11,336 nt of DNA from Pseudomonadota bacterium (GTDB taxonomy: Bacteria; Pseudomonadota; Alphaproteobacteria; Micropepsales; Micropepsaceae), in assembly GCA_021808875.1 (NCBI GenBank), contig JAKBAU010000094.1, positions 1 to 11,336 of the forward strand, written 5' to 3'. The notes beneath the pieces were generated by a model. That model had not been told where the DNA came from. It was given only the letters and a program-made list of their open reading frames with translations, and made no database searches. Position 1 is the first letter of the stretch; each line of letters opens with the position of its first letter. Position numbers and translations under genes: made by a program. Shown piece by piece: positions 6,611-11,336 of this stretch.

Positions 6611-7341
6611 TGCGGGGGATCGCGTCGGCCTTCGACAATGGCAATCAGGCGTACAATCGAGGCCGTGCCTTCATAACACATCGCAGCATCCCGAAAGCTC
6701 GCTGTCCGGCGATGCTGCAAAGAAACCGCAAGGTCGAGAGCTGCGCGGGCATGTTTGCGGGCTTGCTCGTTCACGCCGGATGCCAGTTCGACGGCGATAT
6801 ATGCCTCAAGCCGACGCTTGGCGTCGGTATCACTCGGCGCAACACCATCGAGCGACGGATGCCGCTCGGCCCGCCACACTTCCTGCCCGAGACTTATCAA
6901 TGCTTCCCGGCAGAGAAGGCCGACGGTCTGGAAGTCCTCTTCCGAGTTAGCCGTCGCAAGACGATCCCGCGCACCGAGCACCCCGCGATCTATTCTCGCC
7001 CATCCCGTTGGCTCAAATGTATTGTCCACGCCGGTTCGGATCGTGTCCGTCAGCGGGCCGATCATGTCACCTACGAAGGTGCGCCGGGACCGATAGCTCG
7101 GCAGATCGTCCTTACTCCAACGCGCATACCAATCCCAAAGCGTGCGGAAAGGGATGGGGTTCGGAATATTGCGCCCTCTAAGCTCGTCTCCGACCTCGCG
7201 CAGCAACGTGACGTAACGCGCGTTCTCGGTCTCGATACGGGGGCCGCCCGTAGAAACGGCAATCAGGATCAATTGGAGCTGGTCGAGGGCAGCCAGCAGT
7301 TCGGCATTCGTCATGGGATACAGCGTCGGTTGGGAAGGCAC
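6607..7341 (-). CDS. Uncharacterised protein paired with PD-(D/E)XK nuclease
   Basis: A 244-aa mostly helical protein; I do not recognise a named family with certainty. A central block reads TLWDWYARWSKDDLPSYRSRR (~68-87). The C-terminal ~138-244 is a helical domain (VGLLCREALISLGQEV, DTDAKRRLEAYI, LDLAVSLQHRRTASFRDAA, IAIVEGRRDP) reminiscent of defence-associated helical domains, but no clear HEPN Rx4-6H motif is present. There is no signal peptide or membrane segment. The GTG at 7341 has GGGGAG about eight bases upstream; an ATG at codon 10 is an alternative. The ATGA overlap with the nuclease gene suggests it regulates, targets or partners that enzyme. The long plus-strand ORF over it has no protein-like pattern and is a shadow. 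Confidence 0.7.
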   Translation of the reverse strand: MPSQPTLYPMTNAELLAALDQLQLILIAVSTGGPRIETENARYVTLLREVGDELRGRNIPNPIPFRTLWDWYARWSKDDLPSYRSRRTFVGDMIGPLTDTIRTGVDNTFEPTGWARIDRGVLGARDRLATANSEEDFQTVGLLCREALISLGQEVWRAERHPSLDGVAPSDTDAKRRLEAYIAVELASGVNEQARKHARAALDLAVSLQHRRTASFRDAAMCYEGTASIVRLIAIVEGRRDPPQ

Positions 7342-7612
7342 ATATGGGGCTCCCCTGATCGCACGGAAAGCCCCAAAAATGGGCTCAAAATCACACTTGC
7401 GAATCAGCGGCTTACGGCGCTCAATTCTAGGGACGAAAAGCGACCGATTAGCACAATCGTTAGCACAAAAGCACAGCAGGCCAGAAAAACATCTAATAAA
7501 TCAAAGGCTTTAGAGGTTCCTTAAACGGACTTAAAATGCAAAACGAAACCCCACCAGTCTCGGATGGTACTCACGTCTTAGGTGAACCTCAACAGTATGG
7601 ATGTGAAGCGGT
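7342..7612. other. Intergenic region upstream of the nuclease pair, with direct repeats
   Basis: No gene is seen in these 271 bases. They hold the upstream region of the 244-aa protein gene (minus strand) and the 3' side of the Replic_Relax gene. A 9-base direct repeat, TTAGCACAA, occurs at 7448-7456 and 7460-7468. AGCCC/GGGCT (7369-7385) can form a hairpin. GGGG-CT-CCCC (7345-7354) covers the ribosome site of the 244-aa gene. The 7490-7545 stretch is A/T-rich. No clear sigma-70 promoter could be fixed. Confidence 0.5.
7448..7468. repeat. Tandem 9-base direct repeat
   Basis: TTAGCACAA is present twice with a 3-base gap (12-base period, about one helical turn). It lies ~107 bases upstream of the start of the nuclease-pair operon. 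It may be a same-face binding site for a regulator, or chance. Confidence 0.35.
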
Positions 7613-8521
7613 TCACCCGGCCGCATTAATCTGAAAGCTCGGAGAGCCAGCCCGATTCCAAGGATCCAAAAGCAGATGAGCTGCCGGCTCGCGAAGACCA
7701 CAGGGCTTTATCGCCTTGCAAAGAAATCTAGGGTCGGACGGCGAAATATTCACGAGGGATTCAACCCGCGCCGCGCTGGTGGACACGAGCAGGACCAGCA
7801 GATTTGGGACACCAATCAGCCGCTTGTGGTTCCCCTCAGCCAGGAACTTCTGGTAAGCGATAAACTTGCCAACCAGGGACGTGCCTCGAGCAGCCGCGCG
7901 CCTAATGGGCATAGAACCACGATCTGCTTCGAGGGCGAAAAAACGATACGAAGGGCGTGCGTCGGAAATGTATGCGAGTCCAAAGAGAGCATCAGGCACC
8001 AGACATTCGTGCACTCCTTTTCTGACTGGTAAGCGCAGGCGCCCGGCGCTGGCCTTGTCCGGTGCCTTCGCCACGATTTCCGCCATTGGAATGAACCGGA
8101 GCATCGAGCTTGCGCGCGCCGCGAGTTCGATTGACGCCACAATGTCGCACAGCATAACGCTATGCTCGAACTGGCGGTGCGCGCCTGCTCCCAATAAGAC
8201 ATGCCGCTCATCGCCGTTAAAGCCTGAGCCATTGAGTACTTCGCGGCCTTTACGACCGAGCTCATAGACAGCGGGCGCATGTCGACAATCAGCAAAGCGC
8301 CATTGGGCTTCCGGTCGATCGATAAACCCTTCGTGGAAGAGATCGCCAAGTCGTTCCTTAAAGCGAGTCTTTGAGGCTCCGCCTGCGAAGGCGTGCAGAT
8401 AGGTGGAGCGCAGATATCGGTATTGGCCGAGGGCCCGAAAAATCGTCAGATCGCGCTCGGTGAGGACCAGGCACTTGCCCCGGCTCTCGCGGCGCATGCG
8501 CGAGCGTCGAACCGTACCCAT
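7613..8521 (-). CDS. Replic_Relax-family protein (conjugative element)
   Basis: A 302-aa protein starting at the ATG at 8521. The open frame extends upstream to 8902, but that part is Arg/Ser/Gly-rich nonsense overlying another gene, so I trimmed it. A winged-helix-like N-terminus (~20-70: LTERDLTIFRALGQYRYLRSTY, then LFHEGFIDRP) is followed by a domain with VPDALF (D177), FFALEADRG (E198, D200) and K219 in VGKFIAYQKF. This matches the replication-relaxation family (PF13814) found on plasmids and ICEs next to coupling-protein ATPases. The D…ExD…K spacing also recalls PD-(D/E)XK folds. It is second in a minus-strand pair after the 85-aa gene (8-base gap), and the pair is divergent from the coupling ATPase unit. 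The molecular role of the family is poorly known. Confidence 0.75.
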   Translation of the reverse strand: MGTVRRSRMRRESRGKCLVLTERDLTIFRALGQYRYLRSTYLHAFAGGASKTRFKERLGDLFHEGFIDRPEAQWRFADCRHAPAVYELGRKGREVLNGSGFNGDERHVLLGAGAHRQFEHSVMLCDIVASIELAARASSMLRFIPMAEIVAKAPDKASAGRLRLPVRKGVHECLVPDALFGLAYISDARPSYRFFALEADRGSMPIRRAAARGTSLVGKFIAYQKFLAEGNHKRLIGVPNLLVLLVSTSAARVESLVNISPSDPRFLCKAIKPCGLREPAAHLLLDPWNRAGSPSFQINAAG

Positions 8522-8529
8522 GGCACCTA

Positions 8530-8787
8530 TCAGTCCTGGGCAGCTGCGACGAGCGCCTGTTCCAACTCCGTAGCCAGTTCGGCAACAGCAGCGGCCTTCT
8601 CGACCCCGGTGCTCGCTATCCGCACCCGCCATAGTGCCATTTCGAGCTTCCAAGCCTGGGCGGACGCTCGGGCCGCTTCCTGACTTAGGAGGCGCGCCAC
8701 TTTGCTCGCTTGATGATAGATGGGCGGCTTGGAGGCAGGGCCCCAGCCGGAGGCGTAATTGAAGCCGTGGTGCCGTGGATCGCTCAT
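8530..8787 (-). CDS. Small Ala-rich helical protein, unknown
   Basis: An 85-aa protein starting at the ATG at 8787, chosen because GGGAAGGGA lies about seven bases upstream. The longer frame to 8892 has no such support. After a short Gly/Pro/Tyr-rich start, residues ~25-85 are strongly helical and Ala/Glu-rich (ARLLSQEAARASAQAWKLEMA … VAELATELEQALVAAAQ), suggesting a coiled coil. It lies 8 bases ahead of the Replic_Relax gene and is probably co-transcribed. I do not recognise the family. It could be a small accessory or DNA-binding partner for mobilisation. Confidence 0.6.
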   Translation of the reverse strand: MSDPRHHGFNYASGWGPASKPPIYHQASKVARLLSQEAARASAQAWKLEMALWRVRIASTGVEKAAAVAELATELEQALVAAAQD

Positions 8788-8861
8788 TGACCATTCCCTT
8801 CCCAAAGGACAGGCCATCCGATAACGGGCAAGTAACGCCAAGTCTAAGTGCGCTATCTGCA

Positions 8862-8871
8862 AGCATATGCT
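8862..8871. repeat. Perfect 10-base palindrome upstream of the 85-aa gene
   Basis: AGCATATGCT is self-complementary and lies 75 bases before the minus-strand start at 8787, in the divergent spacer. It is a possible operator half of the transfer-gene control region, but it is short enough to be chance. Confidence 0.3.
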
Positions 8872-8937
8872 GCAATGCACCGCGAGCTTCACCTATGGTC
8901 ATTCATCACATTTTTCGGGTTTGTGTACGAATTGTAG

Positions 8938-8953
8938 AAAATCTGTAGATTTT
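8938..8953. promoter_or_regulatory. Palindromic operator candidate between divergent transfer genes
   Basis: AAAATCT and AGATTTT form perfect 7-bp arms around GT. TGTAGA also occurs twice across it (8933-8938 and 8944-8949). It lies between the divergent 85-aa/Replic_Relax unit and the plus-strand 300-aa/ATPase unit, ~27 bases upstream of a plausible promoter, a typical place for a regulator site. No local regulator gene is seen beside it. Confidence 0.45.
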
Positions 8954-8979
8954 GGGAGTTTTCCCTTCCGGTGGCACCC

Positions 8980-9008
8980 TTGTACGCTGTCAACATGCTG
9001 GCTATCGT
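8980..9008 (+). promoter_or_regulatory. Sigma-70-like promoter for the 300-aa/ATPase genes
   Basis: TTGTAC (8980-8985) and TATCGT (9003-9008) are separated by exactly 17 bases. Transcription would start near 9015, leaving a ~27-base leader before the ATG at 9042. It also argues against any start of this gene further upstream. Confidence 0.45.
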
Positions 9009-9041
9009 CAGTATTCATGGGACGAGGGGGCTCGGAAATCC

Positions 9042-9944
9042 ATGCAGCTCAAGCTTCAACGCTCGCAGCGGATGGGTGGCGTGCTCGCAGGCACGGTAGT
9101 CTTCTGCCTCGACGTCCGCGCGGACTACACCGCAGACGAACGCGACAACATCAACAAATATAAGCTTGGCGGCCAGGTGATCTACAGCAGTCAAGCCGCG
9201 CGCAAACATTTCGAACGTGCCGGAAAACATCTCGCGCGTACGCGGAACATGAGGGATTTGAAAGACCAAGCTGGTGGCTTTGCCCATGGTGCCTTCTCGC
9301 TGGCCCTCGCCAAGATGAGCCTCAATATTTCCATCGCAAGCCTTGGCCGCGGTCACCATATCGAGTGCAAGGACTTGAGCGAGCTCCTCGACGCCGAAGA
9401 CACGGTGCGCGACGCCTGTAAGGATGTGACCCGCTACCTTCAAGTCGCGGAGACGTTCAACGGCAGCGAAGTGGTGGTGGAGTACGAAGACGGCGAGGAG
9501 CGTGTCCATATCACGCGTCCCCTGCCGGTCTTCATCGGGAGCCAAGTCGATGAACTGGTTCCCACCATAATGGATGCCGAGTTTGAGGACGTCGATGAAT
9601 CCGAGCCGACCTTTGACGGTCCGCCGCCGCCGACCGCACCGCCCTATGATCCATACTTGGAACTGGGCCGTTATATCCGGCGCCTATGGGACCAAATGCT
9701 GGAGGCCATGGTCCGCTGGTGGCGTAAAGGGCTGGCCTTCGCCACATCCAAAGGCTGGGACGGAATTCCCATTCGATCGTTCGAAGCGCTCAAGCGGTAC
9801 TGGTTTGGCTTTGAAACGTGGTGCGTCGACTTCTTCGAGCAAAAGGGCTTGCCTTTCGGCATTACAGCGTTTCGGGTGACCTGCACCGTCGTGGCGGCCT
9901 TTGTCGCCGCCGGGCTAATCATTCTCAGTTACGACCTACTCTGA
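9042..9944 (+). CDS. Membrane-anchored protein next to the coupling ATPase
   Basis: A 300-aa protein. I chose the ATG at 9042 because the promoter-like sequence overlies the upstream extension of the frame and GGAAA sits just before this ATG. Residues 1-155 form a soluble domain (MQLKLQRSQRMGGVLAG … ADERDNINKYKLG … VYSSQAA-like IYSSQAARKHF). Next come an acidic stretch (~168-190), a proline-rich linker (FDGPPPPTAPPYDPY, ~191-205) and a Trp-rich amphipathic region. One C-terminal membrane helix follows at ~276-296 (VTCTVVAAFVAAGLIIL). I do not recognise a named family. A 1-base TGATG overlap with the ATPase gene suggests it is a membrane partner of that ATPase in DNA transfer. Confidence 0.75.
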   Translation: MQLKLQRSQRMGGVLAGTVVFCLDVRADYTADERDNINKYKLGGQVIYSSQAARKHFERAGKHLARTRNMRDLKDQAGGFAHGAFSLALAKMSLNISIASLGRGHHIECKDLSELLDAEDTVRDACKDVTRYLQVAETFNGSEVVVEYEDGEERVHITRPLPVFIGSQVDELVPTIMDAEFEDVDESEPTFDGPPPPTAPPYDPYLELGRYIRRLWDQMLEAMVRWWRKGLAFATSKGWDGIPIRSFEALKRYWFGFETWCVDFFEQKGLPFGITAFRVTCTVVAAFVAAGLIILSYDLL

Positions 9945-11336
9945 TGGACGAGGCGCGCTACTCGGCCTTCACCCCCTTCGCACGACGCTTCACCGACGAG
10001 CGTGCGCGCGACCTTGCCGACACCAAAGCGCTTTATGCTCGGGTGCGTGCGCACCACCTGGCATCTCTTTACGCGCGCGCCAAGACACGAACGATCTTCG
10101 CCGACAATATCTTCGCAAACTGCTCAGACGTGTCCGAGCCCTTAGTCCCGGTATTCACCCGCGCCATTGATCGTCTTTTGCAGCTTGAACGGCCGATCTT
10201 CGAATGTCCGGACATTGACCTCGATCGTGCTCATCTATCGCTTAAAGAAGCCGTCGACCTCCGTCACTTCCTCCGGGCCAAGGAGTATTTTCATGCCCAT
10301 GAGGATGACGTCATCGATCTACTGGGTAACGGGCTTGCGCTCATATTTGGCAGGCTCGCCGAGATGCTGCCCCAAAGCACGGAGACGTCGCCCTTTACCA
10401 TCCCGCTTGTCTATTCCCTGCCGGAACCCAGAGCCTTTCTCGATAATTTGATCGGCGAGATCTATCAGCAGCCCTATATCGATGCCGGTCTCTTCGTTGA
10501 CGTTTCCCGCACCGTTCATCTGAACACCTGCGCCGTCTCGGGGATCGTGGATCCGTACGAACCCAAGAAGCCCTTTCTAAAGCCGTCTGAGAATGATGCG
10601 GACCTCCACACGCTTGTCGAGATCTACTTCAAAGGCACCCCGTTCTACGACCTTCTTCTTGCACCGGTGCCGCTCAAATTTACCTACGACGAACGCTACA
10701 GCCACATGCATGTGCTCGGCGGCTCGGGCGCCGGCAAGACCACCCTTCTGCAGAACCTCATCCTACACGACCTCGAGTCGGATGATCCGCCCTCACTTGT
10801 CATTGTCGACAGCCAAGGCGATCTCATCGACAAGCTCTCGCATTTGGCCCTCTTCGATCCCGACTATGGCGCGCTTGCCGATCGTCTGATCCTCGTGAGC
10901 CCCAAAGACATCGAGCATCCCCCGGCCCTGAATATTTTTGACGTGAACCGGGATCGGCTCGCGAGCTACAGCGAGGCCGCCAAGGAGCAGGTCACCGCCG
11001 GCGTCATCCAGACCTTCGATTATCTCTTCGCCGGACTTTTGGGAGCAGATCTCACCGCCAAGCAGGGTGTGTTCTTTCGCTTCGTGGCCCGACTCATGCT
11101 GGCTTTGCCAGAGACGCTTGGCCGGACCGCGACCATCCTCGACATGCTCGCGCTCATGGACGATCCCGCGCCCTACCGCAAAGCGATCGAGTCGTTACCA
11201 CCCATTCAACGGAATTTCTTCGAACGGGATTTCGTCTCGAAGACCTTCGCCCAGACCAAAGAGCAGATCCGTTATCGTCTGAACGCCATCCTCGAGAACC
11301 CGACGCTCGCGCGCCTTTTCACTGCGCCCGAGACCA
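9944..11336 (+). CDS. Conjugative coupling-type ATPase, 3' end outside window
   Basis: Partial: 464 codons from the ATG at 9944 with no stop before the right edge. After ~250 N-terminal residues comes a P-loop ATPase core: HVLGGSGAGKTTLLQ with Walker A G259-xxxx-G264-K265-T266, and SLVIVDSQGDLIDKL with Walker B ending at D289. ALNIFDV follows. This resembles VirD4/TraD/TraG and HerA-like pumps and the TraM-recognition-type proteins found beside Replic_Relax genes. It would hexamerise at the inner membrane and drive DNA transfer. No membrane helices are seen in the N-terminal part; the preceding 300-aa gene could supply the anchor. It starts by TGATG overlap with that gene. The exact subfamily cannot be settled without the C-terminus. 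Confidence 0.83.
   Translation, partial: MDEARYSAFTPFARRFTDERARDLADTKALYARVRAHHLASLYARAKTRTIFADNIFANCSDVSEPLVPVFTRAIDRLLQLERPIFECPDIDLDRAHLSLKEAVDLRHFLRAKEYFHAHEDDVIDLLGNGLALIFGRLAEMLPQSTETSPFTIPLVYSLPEPRAFLDNLIGEIYQQPYIDAGLFVDVSRTVHLNTCAVSGIVDPYEPKKPFLKPSENDADLHTLVEIYFKGTPFYDLLLAPVPLKFTYDERYSHMHVLGGSGAGKTTLLQNLILHDLESDDPPSLVIVDSQGDLIDKLSHLALFDPDYGALADRLILVSPKDIEHPPALNIFDVNRDRLASYSEAAKEQVTAGVIQTFDYLFAGLLGADLTAKQGVFFRFVARLMLALPETLGRTATILDMLALMDDPAPYRKAIESLPPIQRNFFERDFVSKTFAQTKEQIRYRLNAILENPTLARLFTAPET

Noticed and set aside
6589..7524. Long plus-strand ORF of 311 codons
   Set aside because: It is antisense to the nuclease-pair genes, which have protein-like sequence, ATGA coupling and motifs. 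This ORF has no ribosome site or recognisable domain.
8522..8902. N-terminal extension of the Replic_Relax frame
   Set aside because: Low-complexity Arg/Ser/Gly sequence overlapping the 85-aa gene, which has a proper ribosome site. The family match begins only after the ATG at 8521.
8952..9041. Upstream extension of the 300-aa membrane protein
   Set aside because: It would start inside the palindrome and run through a good promoter. The ATG at 9042 fits better.
1..11336. CRISPR array, tRNA or rRNA genes
   Set aside because: No regularly spaced long repeats and no tRNA or rRNA signatures were seen on either strand.

Overview
The window looks like an accessory region of an alphaproteobacterial genome or plasmid. 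The basis is moderately high GC, dense operons with 4-base ATGA/GTGA overlaps, an IS5-type transposase, and a conjugation-linked Replic_Relax/coupling-ATPase gene pair. The genus cannot be fixed from sequence alone, and the host assignment is inference.

Layout from left to right. Positions 1-269 hold no gene, only a possible minus-strand terminator. Positions ~270-1810 are an IS5-family insertion sequence with an intact DDE transposase on the minus strand. Next, on the minus strand, is a three-gene unit read right to left: an XRE repressor (3349-3669), an ImmA/IrrE-type zinc peptidase (2432-3352), and a gene with a HEPN-like RNxxxH motif (1890-2375). The last is broken by one in-frame amber codon. 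The XRE/ImmA pair resembles the CapH/CapP-type damage-responsive regulators found beside CBASS and other defence loci.

Divergent from this unit, across an intergenic region with three nested inverted repeats (3694-3777), is a tight plus-strand operon at 3911-5932. It encodes a protein with two ubiquitin-like domains (Multi_ubiq type), a ThiF/E1-like adenylyltransferase with an N-terminal DUF6791-type domain, and a Cys/His-rich DUF6527-type protein. This is a bacterial ubiquitin-like system, and it is the most interesting part of the window. No separate E2 and no JAB deubiquitinase are present, and the Ubl protein does not end in Gly-Gly.

The operon converges, over three hairpins (5953-6103), on a minus-strand pair made of an uncharacterised 244-aa protein and a small PD-(D/E)XK nuclease (6110-7341). 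This pair is a candidate two-gene defence unit. From 7613 to the right edge lie conjugation-type genes. A Replic_Relax protein preceded by a small 85-aa protein is on the minus strand. Divergent from these, over a palindrome and a plausible promoter, are a membrane-anchored protein and a coupling ATPase that runs off the edge.

My reading is that a defence cassette (regulated Ubl operon plus nuclease pair) rides next to the transfer genes of an integrative-conjugative element or plasmid, with an IS at its other side. Family calls rest on motifs recognised by eye. No database search was run.
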